A stretch of 64,000 bases of DNA from Stercorarius parasiticus (lineage: Eukaryota; Chordata; Aves; Charadriiformes; Stercorariidae). Under the pieces are notes generated by a model. That model was given only the letters and a program-made list of their open reading frames with translations, searched no databases and had not been told where the DNA came from. Made by a program: the position numbers and the translations under genes. Of this stretch, positions 12,301 to 23,928 are shown piece after piece. Numbering within the stretch: the stretch's first letter is position 1; each line of letters starts with the position of its first letter. The stretch covers positions 785,535-849,534 of the forward strand of contig VWZL01000114.1 of the NCBI GenBank assembly GCA_013396915.1, written 5' to 3'.

Positions 12301-13014
12301 GACTCCTCTCTGGCCTTAAAATCCATTAGTCTGTGAATTCAGTGGTGCATGTCTCCTGATCACTAACTTCCCTCTTAGCAGGGGCATAAATCCTATCCTG
12401 ATAATGTAATATAAAAGTGCTGGCATTTGTGCACCTTACTTCCTTAAACATCACAGTTTTGAATTTACCTCCATCCCAGATGAATCATAAGGAGAAGGGA
12501 GGAAAAGACATTACACATTTGGAAGTTCATAAATCATTCGATGCTAACAGCTGAAGAACAGAGTAGGCATGTCTGGGATCTCAAGAAACCAGTTTAGCTA
12601 CCTCTGTATTTAATCATCAAACAGGAAACTAAATGTGAGGAAGGGTCATATCTTAGACTAGATCAGTCTTCTCTGTTTTTATTATCTCAGGTTTCAGAAA
12701 GAATTTTAGACATACACTATGACATTGTATGTTTCTTTGAAAAGAGAGTTTGGAAGTTAATTTATGAAGTCTGTACTTTATCCATATTACCTCCATGTTT
12801 CCAATAAGGTCATTTAAGATTAACTGAACAAAAGACATAAAGTGTTACAATATCCTACAATAGGTCACTATGAGTCTCTGTGCGATTCATGGGGAGAACT
12901 GAGCGTCTCAGTCCCAGATTCAAAAGTGTTGGGCTATTTGGAGAGCTACCTTATCAGCTACCTATCTGATAAGAAGTACTGAGGGTATGACTGGACACCC
13001 TCTTTGCTAAGTCT
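12301..13014. other. Non-coding stretch between two CR1 copies
   Basis: Nothing recognisable beyond possible remnants of the upstream CR1 in the first 40 bases. Confidence 0.5.
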
Positions 13015-13036
13015 GTTTCAGTCAATTGACTGAAAC
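13015..13036. repeat. 22-bp perfect palindrome
   Basis: GTTTCAGTCAA is followed directly by its exact reverse complement TTGACTGAAAC, with no spacer. It ends nine bases before the CR1 tail that begins at 13045. It could form a small cruciform or bind a dimeric protein; neither is shown. Confidence 0.9.
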
Positions 13037-13044
13037 TATTGACT

Positions 13045-13148
13045 TCATAGAATCATAGAATACCATGTTGGAAGGGACCTCAAGGATCATCTATTTCAGC
13101 CTTTCTTGGCAAGATGGCCCAGCACTCTGTGCAGCTGAATCTTACCTG
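13045..13148 (-). mobile_element. CR1 LINE fragment, 3' end only
   Basis: TCATAGAATCATAGAATACC followed by TTGGAAGGGACCTCAAGGATCATC is an inverted CR1 tail. It shares subfamily-specific sequence (CCTTTCTTGGCAA, GTGCAGCTGAATCTTA) with the longer copy at 39406-39982 and breaks off just after that point, leaving about 100 bases. Confidence 0.9.
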
Positions 13149-15029
13149 TTTACCAGTGTCCGAGACTTGATCTTCACTGACTAAATAAGAGCTTAGACAG
13201 CATATGTATTGACTTCAGACTGTACACACATAAATGTAAATATTCCAACATTGAGCTGAATCCTACCCAGTGAGTCTTCAGTCACAACTTTGTCCAAGAT
13301 TTAGCCTTATTTAAATGTTTAGCTCCACTTGGAAGTCACAAGCCTGGACATCATCTGTTTTCACTTCTTAAGTCCTCTTTTTTTTCCAATGTCAGGAAGT
13401 TAAAACTGCTTTTATTTTTTAATCAAAGCTCAGCTAGTTGTTACGATGTGGTCAGTATGTTATAGCTTTTACAGGGAACATAATAAATCACTCCTGCTGA
13501 AACTTTTCTACTTTGCCTAATAGCAGCCATATTGCATTTGGAAGAAAGTGGAATCATGGAGAACATAAAGTTAATGGTTAGAGCTTTTAGCTGGGCAAAG
13601 ATATCCTAAGTTGTTTTTTTTTTAAGGAAAATTAGGCTAAGAATCATTGGTTCTTATGACCAAGTTTGAGATTTATTCATTATGACTTATGTCCTCACTC
13701 ATAGTTTTGGAAAAAGGCGGTGGGGGAGGCTTCAAGAAGGTATAATTTTTTCAATACTTTTGTGACATTGAAATTTTTGAAATGACTGGCTTTTGAATCA
13801 AAAATGATCTTAACTGGCACTTATTTTTTGTATTTGAAGATAAGTCAAGATTTTCTAGTGGAGAGAATTTTATCTCTCTGTGAAAGGACACAGAGTATTC
13901 AATTTAGCTGGGCACAGAACCAAAGTACACTAAATTATATTACATTATTGAACCCAAATTTCCTGAGGTTTGTGTGCTTTAAGTATTGTCAATGGTAAAA
14001 CTTACATTAACGTTCTGCCTTCACTTGAAACTCCCATGTAAGCTGACTAATCCCGAACCATTCTGTGATCCTTTGATACTCTGTCCATTGCCTCTAAAAG
14101 TATCATCTCCTGAAGCTGTATCAAGATCTATAAAACAATAAGGTTTTATGATATATGGTCCCAAAGTCCCTCTGGATTCTTTTGAAAACACACTTTTGTT
14201 AACAAAAAGCAGATGTGCCACAACAAATTCACCTGCCAAATGCTGGAACTGTTCAACGTTGCTTAAAATAACTGTTTAGTCCCTGAGCAATTTGTCTTAT
14301 GCATCCTGCTGTGCTCTCTTGAATTTTCACTTTAAATTGTCTTGTTTCTGACCATATGCAATGCACTCACTCCTCTCTGCTCAGTGTGCTGGCATGTTGT
14401 TTTGTCTTCTCACAGGAAAAACTTTGGGAGCTGCAGGACACATTTAAGCCCTTGAATGAATTTTTCGGTAATGACATATGGGTGTCAGCATTTTCTCCTG
14501 CCCTTTTTAATAAGCAGTCTCTTGTTTGGATTCAATGCTGATTTTGCTTTTAGCTGTGGACCCCCTGATGAGCACGGGGTCAACATTCTGTTCTTGGTAT
14601 TGTCTCTCTCCACAGACATGTTTTCTGTAGATTCACAGCAGTAATGATTTTACCTTCTTTCTTGTTCTTAGTGTAAAGTTCAATGTAAATGAATTATGCC
14701 ATTCAAATACGGGGCTTTCTCAGGATTGACAGGGGAACTTCCTACAGCATTCGTAATAGATTTCATTCTAGCAGAACTCACTCAGGAAAAAGAAAAAAAA
14801 AAGAAGTCTTGTGTACTTTGGCCTATTATGTTCACAATAGACATTTCAAATCTCCAGGGAAAGAATGACAGGAGAAAGTCAGATATCTTTTACTGGTTTG
14901 ATAAAGCAAACAGTTGTTATAACATGGTGACATCCATTAAATCTGAATTATCTGAAGGGAGAGATTTGGGGTTTGCTTTTCCTATTATTCCTTCTCTTAC
15001 CAAAGAAATTCTGGGGTACATTTACTGTG
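13149..15029. other. AT-rich non-coding stretch
   Basis: No repeat or gene is supported. A 132-codon open frame at 14696-15094 is the longest here, but its last ~20 codons are the CR1 ORF2 tail at 15030, so the frame runs by chance into that element; the upstream ~110 codons resemble no family I know. Confidence 0.5.
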
Positions 15030-15143
15030 GGTTGGATGGGGCTTTGAGCAACCTGGTGCAGTGGAAGGTGTCCCTGTTGATGACAGGGGGTTGATCTTCA
15101 AGGTCCCTTCCAACTCTAACCATTCCATGATTCTATGATGATT
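15030..15143 (+). mobile_element. CR1 LINE fragment, 3' end only
   Basis: GGTTGGATGGGGCTTTGAGC, then GGTCCCTTCCAACTCTAACC and ATTCCATGATTCTATGATG mark the last codons of ORF2 (LDGALSNLV readable in frame), the 3' UTR and the 8-base tail, in plus orientation. It is the same broad subfamily as the copies at 27.5 and 41.0 kb, truncated to about 110 bases. Confidence 0.93.
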
Positions 15144-15384
15144 CAGTAGTGTAGCTTCATGGGCTCCCAGAACAGAGAATACAGCATCACTTACATCAAT
15201 CATGTTCTTCTTAATTATTAGAAGATATCTGCAAATAAAAAAGATTATTTTATTCTATTAAACTTGAGTTAAAGCAAGTTTGATTTAATTGAAAAAGACC
15301 TCAAAACATAAGATAGTTCAACACTAGGTTATGCTTTTAGGTTTTCCTTTCTGTTTCAGTGTCTCAGCTAAGTTAGCAAGCTGA

Positions 15385-15725
15385 CGACTGAGGGGGGATC
15401 TTGTCAGTGCTTAAAGGATGGGTGTCAGGAGGATGGGGCCAGGCTCTTTTCAGTGGTGCCCAGTGACAGCACAAGAGGTAACAGGCACAAACTTGAGCAT
15501 AGCAAGTTCCATCTAAACATGAGGAAGAACTTCTTTACTTTGAGGGTGGCAGAGCACTGGAACAGGCTGCCCTGAGAGGTGGTGGAGTCTCCTTCTCTGG
15601 AGATATTCAAAACCCACATTCCTGTGCAACCTGCTCTAGGTGACCTTGCTTTGGCAGGGGGATTGGACTAGATGATCTCCAGAGGTCCCTTCCAACCCCT
15701 ACCATTCTGTGATTCTGTGATTCTG
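15385..15725 (+). mobile_element. CR1 LINE fragment of a second subfamily, ~340 bp
   Basis: Begins near GGGGGGATCTTGTCAGTGC and includes GAGGAAGAACTTCTTTACTT, AGAGCACTGGAACAGGCTGC, TGGAGTCTCCTTCTCTGGAG and CTCCAGAGGTCCCTTCCAAC, ending in the ATTCTGTG 8-base tail (three tandem units near 15701-15724). The tail unit and 3' UTR differ from the copy 240 bases upstream, so the two are independent insertions. ORF2 end codons are present; near 15575 the frame appears intact around the GLPER-type tryptophan-proline region, but no full domain survives. Confidence 0.93.
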
Positions 15726-17404
15726 ACATTTCAGACTGTTTTCATACAGGTAAATAAAAAAGGGCCAGAAACTGTTCTCTACCACTGAGGCAAAATGGCC
15801 CAGACTAGTTCACACACATGCTGTATACAGCTATCTTGCTCTTTAGAGGGTTTTTTTTTTGAGACCTGGGTGAAGACATTGCAGAAACAATTAGAGTAAC
15901 CTAACAAGTAAGCACTGAGGCTGACTGCCAGTCCACTGCTATTGCTAACCCTCCTTTATTTAACAGTTCATACATTTCCCAGGTTGGCAGGTTTTTCTCA
16001 GCTATTACTGAGATTTTCATAAAAATAATTTATAATAGGTAAAATCATTGTCTTTTCTCTTACCTAGAAGGCTGGAGAGATCATAGCATAAACCCAATGT
16101 CTATCAGCTATCGCAATTTACAGTAAAATCACCTAATTTTTTTAACTCTTTCCAGCTAAGATTTTCCTCTCTGTTCACGGTAACTTGCTACTAGGACATC
16201 GAACGATAAGCAAAAAGTGTACTCCTTTCTCTCTCCCTTCATCAAATTTCTGCCACTTTACTTCCCATATTGCTAATTTTAAAGGTTAATCTTTATATAA
16301 GCATCTTCTTAGAATTATAGGACTTAGCAAGCTGCAAAATTTCTTATTAAGCTCAGGCATGATATAGCAGATGGTGAAATAAAGACATGGTATGCCTAGA
16401 AAAAGTAACACAGCTCCTGTATGCACTATGAGTTTTAGGAAGCCCTTTTGGATATCTTGTTAAAGGTAGTTGACATGCTATACAGACAGTATCATTTTTT
16501 AAAACAGGATGGAATGTCTAATGGCATAATTTGGTTCTTCAGCTGTGCAATGACATTTAATCAGCAGTGCTTCTCATAATAATGTCATAGAACTACAGAC
16601 CTTAAATGCAATTACTAGTCTAAAATGCACGACCAATCTAAAATATACAGGGTAGTTTAATTATTTGATGTTCTGTGATCATAGATATATGCAGCTTCCT
16701 GAGGCTAATATTACCTCTGTTTTCTAGTTCATCTCTGCATTAATCAAATTCATGCTTGGATTCTGAAATGGTTATAAATGGTTAGATAGGAAGTAAAATG
16801 GGTATAAGATAAAACAGATGTTTTCTGTTGTCTTATTCTGAATGGCATCTGAATGATTTTGAACCATATAGGTACAAGAAGACAGGCAGAATCTAGTGGA
16901 TGGATGAGGCTGGAAATTCACATAATAATTTTGTTTTCTTTAAAAATACCAGCATTTATCTTAATATTCTAGGTTAAACATGATCAATTATCGCAGCTGG
17001 TGAGAAAATGCATGGTCATGGAGGTCCCCTGAATAACTATATGCATGGTTTTATCTTCAGCCGTGAGGTAAAATGTATTGGCTTAAATCTTTCATGGCAA
17101 TTTCACTGCAACCTGAAACTGTGTTTAAGTAATGATTTCAACACCACAAGTTCGATTTCCAGCGACAAGGTATGGACGTCCTTCCAAATGCATACATGAG
17201 TGCCAGAAGATGAAATGGATGTAGAAATGCAGTTGTAAAATGTTAATATTTTGTAGCTTCATTTCTGATAGGTTACCATTTACCAGTCATACAGATACCA
17301 TTTCTTTCTTTATTTCACCTAGGTCATATATAAAGTAGCAGAGGCATAAAAGGTTGTTGAAAACCAGCAAAGATCACAGAATAAAACTGTCTGAGCACTT
17401 TACC
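15726..17404. other. AT-rich non-coding stretch
   Basis: No gene, CR1 or LTR is recognised. A T10 run sits near 15851. Confidence 0.5.
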
Positions 17405-18160
17405 TATAATGGGTGTCTGTGGTAAGGGTTTGGTGTTAGGGGTGGGGTGTGTGGGTTGGGGTGTGTTTAGGGGCAGCTTGTGTGAAAAAAATGCCAGGGA
17501 CTGCCCTGTGTCAGCTCCTCAATGGACTCACATTACACAAGAGCTGAGCCCCTCAACACATCTGGTGGCACCTCTGTGAAAATGTATTTGAGAAGAGGCA
17601 GAAAACGTCCCAGAGAGAGAGAAAGAGGAAGCAAAAAGGAATGAGAGACAGCAGTGGGAACACCAAGGTCAGAAGAGGAGAAGGACTAGGAGGAGGAGGA
17701 AGAGGTGCTCCAGGTGCCAGAGCAGACATACACTGAAGCCTGTGAAGGGTCTCATGCCAGAGCAGATGAATATTTCCTGAAGGACTGCAGCCCATGGGAG
17801 AGCCCATGCCAGAGCAGAGGAAAAGTATGAAAGGGAAGGAGCAGCAGAGAGAAATCATTATGTACTTTCTATAACCCCTCCATCCCTCCTGTGCCGCTGG
17901 GGTAAGGGTAAAGCAGTCTGGAATGAAGGAGTGAAGCTTAGGAGAAGGAAATATATTACTTTAGTGCTTTTCTTTGTTTCTCACTACCTGCATTTGCTTT
18001 AGATGGCAGTAAGTGGTAACTAATCTCCCTGTTTTTACCTCGACCCACAAGCTTTCTCATCCTATTTTCTCCTCCTGTTCTTGTAAGAAGTGGGGATAAG
18101 TGAGAAGCTGGTTGGGAATTTGACTATTTGCCAAGGCTATTACCCACACACACTATTCAC
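17405..18160 (+). mobile_element. Old ERVL-type LTR-like element (probable)
   Basis: The central and 3' parts match a dispersed avian repeat I recognise and associate with ERVL LTRs. The ordered landmarks are: ACACCAAGGTCAG (17669); GTGCTCCAGGTGCCAGAGCA (17705); GGACTGCAGCCCATGGGAGA (17782); AGCAGCAGAGAGAAA (17841); TGTGCCGCTGGGG (17891); and ACCTCGACCCACAAGCTTTC (18038). Within it TGCCAGAGCAGA recurs at 17715, 17755 and 17807 as part of internal sub-repeats. Boundaries are approximate because neither a TG start, a CA end nor a target-site duplication can be fixed. It is clearly diverged and has lost any coding sequence. Assignment to ERVL rests on recall of the repeat, not a search. Confidence 0.65.
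17409..17475 (+). other. G-rich tract with G-quadruplex pattern
   Basis: Runs of GGG or GGGG repeat at short spacing. The tightest group, around 17438-17463, is GGGG-T-GGGG-TGTGT-GGG-TT-GGGG, with loops of 1, 5 and 2 bases; further GGG and GGGG runs flank it. This satisfies the usual quadruplex pattern on the plus strand. It lies at the left edge of the ERVL-like element. Confidence 0.75.
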
Positions 18161-18460
18161 AGGAAGGAAAAAAGATTTTTCTCCATTGTCCTAGTGTCTG
18201 AAAATGTGTTATGTTTCTTGCTATAAATTCTGTTTCAACATTTGTAATGTGTAGTTTATCTCTTGGTTTTACAGTCATAGATGTCTTTAAAAATTACCCC
18301 AAAAATGTGGATGCAGATGTAGAATAGGTTCTGCCACGGATACAGAAGACAAGGAATGGGGTCATGGAAACCAAACAAATAAGCAAAGAAAACTCCAAAT
18401 ATTAAACAACATAATAACAATCCATTAACCACTGTGCTTTGAATTTGATTAAACTCCACT
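18161..18460. other. Non-coding stretch
   Basis: AT-rich, nothing recognised. Minor open frames on the minus strand are not supported. Confidence 0.5.
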
Positions 18461-19340
18461 CAGCAATGTTAGAGGCTGATGAACCTGGAACTTGGCAGAG
18501 GCAAGGCTGCCACAGCTCCATGTCCCCAGATCCATCCAGTAGTGAGGCTGAGCCTGTATTCTCAGTAGACATACATGACCACATATGCTATAAACACATA
18601 TTTCTATGGCCAGCCACACAAACTAACAGACAGAAATGTTCACACAAACACAGATGGCACAAATGGCCTAATCTTGTCTCCCTGTCTGGCTCTTCAGGAT
18701 GAAGGCCCATTAGCGGGAAAGATAGGAATATATAAAATGTAGATCCCTCCAATAGATGGAGTTAGACAATCTATCCACTTTCTGACCATGGATCCATTCC
18801 CCACATCCAGGTAAATAGTTTCAAATGGAATTTTACATGAAGATGGGACAGACTGATGATTAGGTGTCTGTCCCCTTTTTATGTGCAGCTGACCCCTTTT
18901 ATCACCTTATGCTTTTCTTTTCCCACATTTGTTTCTCCCCAAACCTCCATGATCCCTCCTATTCCCCACCTTTGGTGCCTCTGCTAAACATCCCATAAGA
19001 AGTCTTGTACAGTCCTAAAATGCTCTTTCTCTGTATCCCACAAAAGGCCTCATACCTCAATGCAGTGACCTCCTCAGTCTGTAAGGTGGCCTTAAGAACT
19101 GGTCCTGCTGGCTCACTGTGATGGGTCTCACCCAACCCATGGGGCTGACATCGCCCTGGGATGCCCTGAGAGGGGCAAGGTTGAGGCTTGTACCCCTAAT
19201 TAGGTTATTGGGAATGATGGTACATGGTACATGGCTACAGATACATTACTATACAATTAGGTACATGGTCCCAGACGGCCGTCATGCCTCTGTGTGCCTT
19301 TGTGTTCGTGGGGATGAACCATTAGTCACATAATGAATAA
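18461..19340. other. Less AT-rich patch, unidentified
   Basis: Base composition is more balanced than in the flanks, especially 18480-18720 and 19070-19200. I see a doubled GGTACAT(GG) at 19217-19233 repeated again near 19260, and CAC/ACA-rich sequence at 18580-18660. It lies directly downstream of the ERVL-like element and could be internal retroviral debris or single-copy DNA. No protein domain is readable in any frame. Confidence 0.35.
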
Positions 19341-22300
19341 ACAATATGCAACTAAGACATAATTGATTAAAAATGTAGTCATTACTGTAAATAACAAATG
19401 CTTCTTATATGGATAAGAAAGTGACAGATGAAAGGTTATGTGAGGATGCTATGTAATTTTGTGCAAAGGCTTGCTCAAGAAGACGATCAGAGACAACTGG
19501 TCTTTTCATCAAACTCCTTCAGATATTTTTGAGAAATTCCAATCATATGTATTTCTACAACATGGCATTTTTATATGAATTTGTTACGTGTTATTTGTTA
19601 TATGTAGGCAAGGTCATGCTAACCTTAGACTCAGCATAAGAGGAACTTCTTTCAAAATGGCCAATAAAACAAAAATTGCAATTTCTTGCTTAACTTCTAC
19701 TTGCTTGCAACTCGCTCTTATTCAGTGAAATTCATGAACAGGTTTTATTAAAAAAAGCAGTGGCTTATGAAGTCACTTATCCATAATAAGTGTACTGATA
19801 AGGTACAGTGACATGTAGGGGAATATTATTTCAAAGGCTTCCAGAAATCTGAGGCAAATTTTGTTTAAATGTAAGCCCAATTCAGGACAGGATCTACACT
19901 AATTCTTTCTATGTTACTAACAACACAGATGTGTATCTGCTTGCAGAGTAGGTTTATAAGTATTGTGTGGTTTTGTTGGTTTTTTTAAAATTATTATTCT
20001 AAATCAATAGAAATAAGATAATCACTTTCTAATGCCGAGTATCATCTTACACGGTTAGGCAGGAAAAGAAATCTGATTTGCTATACATGGTAAAATCCAT
20101 GATTAAACATTCTAGGAGGGGGAGGGATACATTACTTTTTTTATTGCTGAATGAGAAAAATAATTTCTGGATGGATGCCTAATAGAAACAGTGATGGCTT
20201 TGGAGGAATTTCCTTTCAGATACATTAAACTATGTGACTGAAGAATTGATTTTAGGATGCTGTTGCTTAACAGAATAGTGCTAACTCTGTGTTCTGAGGA
20301 AAGATTATTTTTTTTAATGTTTGCTTGAAGACTCATGACAAAATTTAGGCTTGTCCACTTAAATTTTGTTTCAGCATTCAGACATCCTTACAGACCTCAG
20401 TACTCTGTAATGTCTTATTTAAGTTACTTTAATTATTTAAATATTTAAGTTATTTTAATTCTGAGGCATTTCACACATACGTAATTGAAGTATTAAAACT
20501 TATGTTTTGATTTGAAATGATCAGTTGTCTGTAGTGAAATATTCTGAGTGGTACAAAATGGAGAGATGTTCCTGTCTGGTTTTAACTGGTAAATAAATAA
20601 AATTCCATTTGTCCATAGAAACATTTTGTAACTATTGGGTCATTTGATTATTATTGCATTGAATAGATATTTGTAAACCTAAGCCTTTCAAGGCAATGTG
20701 CCTTCTATGAAAGTTTACATAAGCTTAATATGCCTTCTATAAATGTCACAGTTCTAATATACAAAAGAAGAGGAGGCTGTGGCTAAATAATTCAGTCCTT
20801 GTCACTCCAATTGGTTGATTACTCCACGTCTGTTTTCAAAAAAGAGTGAATAACAAGATATAAACAATTAGTTTGTTTATATGCTTGAAGCAAGTATGAT
20901 TGGAAAAGATTTATATAACAAGTAAAGCCTTGTTAAAGACATTCCTTACGGAAGTGGACCAATCAGTCCCTAAGGGGTGACAGAGAATTTTTCAACTTAT
21001 TGCAGCAAAAAGTTGTTTACCAAATAGGCAAACAGAGAAAATGCCTCCTAACTGAGCAGCTATGGTGCCATCCAGAGAAGGAAAACAACCATTATTCTAA
21101 TAAAGAAGGTGACGTGAATGTCTCATACTTAAGGAGAAAACAGAGTACATTTCCAACTGAAAGATTAAAGTGGTATGGTCTGTCCAGATATCTTACAAAG
21201 GGCAGTTTGGCCTTAATAGCTGACATATTCTGTCAAAAAAGGAGGTTGCCAAAAGGCCTGAAATGCTGACATCTCTCTTCTGAGGAAAGAAACATGTAGT
21301 CAGCTGGATGAAGGAAAGAGAGTTTTCGGATGTTTCCTAAGTGGAAGTAGGTTAGGTTTCGTTTGTCTTTTATTGCTAGATATATGTTTATTTTGGGTGT
21401 CAGAAATAACATCTGCTTTTCCATTTTACTTAACTGGATGCATATAAAGTATGATGTTTTTATCCACCCAGTAGTGTACTGAACATTTATATGTTCTAGA
21501 TATCTGGGACACTATGAAAGTGCTTCAGTTTCTCAGCACGTCTTCCTTTTCATCAAAACATTAGTAGACTGGGTCCACAGCTTAGCTGTATGGCACAAGG
21601 GAAGGTTGCACTTACAGGGTCAGGGGAAGAAAAAAAAAAGTTTTCCAATGACCATTAGAGATATCAAAGATTCTCTGGTGTAAAATAAAAAAATTGAGAA
21701 TACAAATTTAAACCTTGACAGGTACAGTAGAGTCATGTTATTAGACATACAGAATTTACTCCTTGAAGGTATTCATAATGTAAGAGTGAATCTTGACTGA
21801 AATGATGGGCACTCTGTGTGCAGTCACTGTGTTATTTCAGTTCAACTTCTCTTTAAAGTAAAAGGTGCAAAAAATACCTTCCAGAAATAAACTTAAATCA
21901 AGTAACTTGAAGATTTTTGCATGTAGGATTTATTTATATGTTTGAGTTTTTTTCTTAAGCTATAGGAATATAGATATGGTAACTAATTACTCTAATTTTA
22001 GTCTAATTTACAGAAATATGTAAGGAAGATGCTGTAAATGTCAGAATGGCTTTTAGAAGCACATAACAAATACTTCCTGTTTGGACTTGATTGCTATATT
22101 CTGATATTTTTTCTATTTTGTTTCTACTCTGCAAAGTATTTTGAGCATTTCTTTAAAGACATACTACCAGAATTTTGTTATAATTAAAAGCAGTGGTATG
22201 GAGGTAAGCCTTTTCTTTCCTTCTTTTCAACTCCATGTGTTAAGAATATGAATACTACAATCCAAATAACTTTACCTCTATCCAAAATCCAATTAATCAG

Positions 22301-22763
22301 AAATGCTTTTAATAAATGCAGTGGTCTGTTCATTCCAGCGTTTTACTTTTACTAACTCTTATGCTTGAAAATCACCACATCTGACTGTGTTCTGTTCTGT
22401 TTTCCCCGTAACACTCTCAATAGCATAAGATGTCAAGACTCATTTTCTAAATAGAAGATACTTTATTACTGGTACATGCTATATCAGGCTACCGTTATAG
22501 AACTTACCTAATTTACTACCAAACAGGCATTTGTGGTTAATTGGACAATGTGTAAGATTTTAATTTGAGGTCTTTTTTTCCTATATGTCAAATTAATTTA
22601 GTTTTATTCTATTTTCAGGGATATTTTATTTTTTTACATACTAGATAAAGATTTGTCTTTGCATCTTTTACATTTGATACACATTTTGAAACAATTTTCT
22701 TAAGCTCATGTTGTGGGATATAATCAGGTTGTTTTTTTTGAAAAACACATGAATTTTTTTTTT
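19341..22763. other. AT-rich non-coding stretch
   Basis: No supported gene or repeat. An open frame at 21000-21269 is short and has no family resemblance. Confidence 0.5.
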
Positions 22764-22774
22764 NNNNNNNNNNN
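22764..22774. other. Assembly gap (11 N) in a T-rich tract
   Basis: Eleven undetermined bases sit inside a T homopolymer region (22753-22795). The gap most likely marks homopolymer length uncertainty and not a missing feature. Confidence 0.95.
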
Positions 22775-23281
22775 TTTTTTATTTTTTTTTTTTTTACAGA
22801 GACTTGTCAGAGAGACAGAGAATTGTTATACATATATAAAGAACCATCAGGTCTTTCCACCTGGTTGTTCCACACTTGTGCACAATTCAGTTTTACAAGC
22901 AGCGGTATGAAAGGTAATCCTGATAAAAGGTTGAAGTTTGGTTTTGTTTTTTTTGTGGGTTTTGTGTCATTTTTTTTGTTGTTGCTGTTTTTTTTTACAT
23001 TTTCTCTCACTGACTGACTGTATATTAACATCTACAGCAACAAGAAATTGCATATACAAAATATTATCTAAATGTCTGAATTATTGAGGACAGTGAAATA
23101 GTGTCGTTTCAGATTTGTTTGTGTTCTTTATCCACTGCAAATTCACGTATCTGTAACTTTTTTGGTAGATACATGTCACGGATTATTAATTATGCAATGC
23201 AGTTTGAAGAACTGATGCAGTGAGAATGGGTGGAACTCCTTTTCTGCAAAAATCCTAACACCCTTGGTGTGTTCCATGGAA
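22775..23281. other. T-rich non-coding stretch
   Basis: Dominated by T runs at 22775-22795 and 22943-22998. No gene is supported. Confidence 0.5.
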
Positions 23282-23341
23282 TTAATTTCAAATTGAATTT
23301 TGTAAGTAAATGAGATAAGTTCCCTACTTCTCTAGGTTATC
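23282..23341. repeat. Direct repeat, copy A (partner 23869-23928)
   Basis: TTAATTTCAAATTGA, then TTGTAAGTA, then TAAGTTCCCTA and TTCTCTAGGTTA recur in the same order 587 bases downstream with a four-base length difference and a few substitutions. The match fades on both sides. It is not CR1 or any repeat I recognise. Confidence 0.7.
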
Positions 23342-23724
23342 AGAAAACTATTAACAAACTTTAGTTTTGTTAAAAAAAATAGTAATGGAGCTCCATTTCC
23401 GCAATATGAATTTTTCAAGTCTGGTTATATCATCGAATTATAAGAGCATGTAGACTTTCTTCACTTATCACCATTCAGAACCCATCACATTGTTATGCTT
23501 TAAAAAAAAAATACATGTGGGAATAAGCCTTTATATATCTGTGATTGGATGAGGAATTAGAAATCCGTCTTCCAAGCTTCGATTTTAAAGCCAGTGAAGT
23601 TGATCTATAGCAAATAAGTCTTGGCATACATCCACTGAACACTTAGAAGACGTGCTGCAACAACGGGTATAACTCTGCAGACAGAAAAAAGTAAAATTAA
23701 ATGCAATGACCTCAAAACAGTTCA

Positions 23725-23787
23725 GGAAAACAGGCAGCTGGCTTTGTCAACTGCATAATTGCTGACAAAGCCAGGTACCTGTTTTCC
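23725..23787. ncRNA. 25-bp near-perfect hairpin, candidate structured small RNA
   Basis: Left arm 23725-23749 (GGAAAACAGG, CAG, CTGGCTTTGTCA) and right arm 23763-23787 (TGACAAAGCCAG, GTA, CCTGTTTTCC) are reverse complements at 23 of 25 positions. The only interruption is a small internal mismatch at two of the three central bases. The loop is 13 bases (23750-23762). Size and shape are compatible with a short microRNA precursor or a miniature inverted-repeat element. There is no TA or other target-site duplication that I can see around it, and I do not recognise a known microRNA seed. The structure is seen directly in the sequence; any expression is unproven. Confidence 0.45.
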
Positions 23788-23868
23788 CAACCTCTCTTCT
23801 AAACTAATTATTTTCACTAAATTAGCCACTTTCTTGTTTCCAGGATTCATTTTCTTTATCAGTTCCCT

Positions 23869-23928
23869 TAATTTCAATTTGAGCCTTGTAAGTAGGTAAG
23901 TTCCCTATTTTTCTATGCTATAGCATGG
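23869..23928. repeat. Direct repeat, copy B (partner 23282-23341)
   Basis: TTAATTTCAATTTGA, TTGTAAGTA, TAAGTTCCCTA and TTCTATGCTA correspond to copy A. The hairpin at 23725-23787 lies between the two copies, so the interval could be a decayed tandem duplication unit or an element with short direct terminal repeats. Confidence 0.7.

Noticed and set aside
14696..15094. 132-codon open frame on the plus strand
   Set aside because: Its final ~20 codons are CR1 ORF2 sequence entered by chance; the rest has no family resemblance, no exon boundaries and AT-driven composition.
15030..15725. One single CR1 element spanning both plus-strand fragments
   Set aside because: Each fragment has its own complete 3' tail (ATTCTATG versus ATTCTGTG) and distinct 3' UTR, so they are separate insertions.
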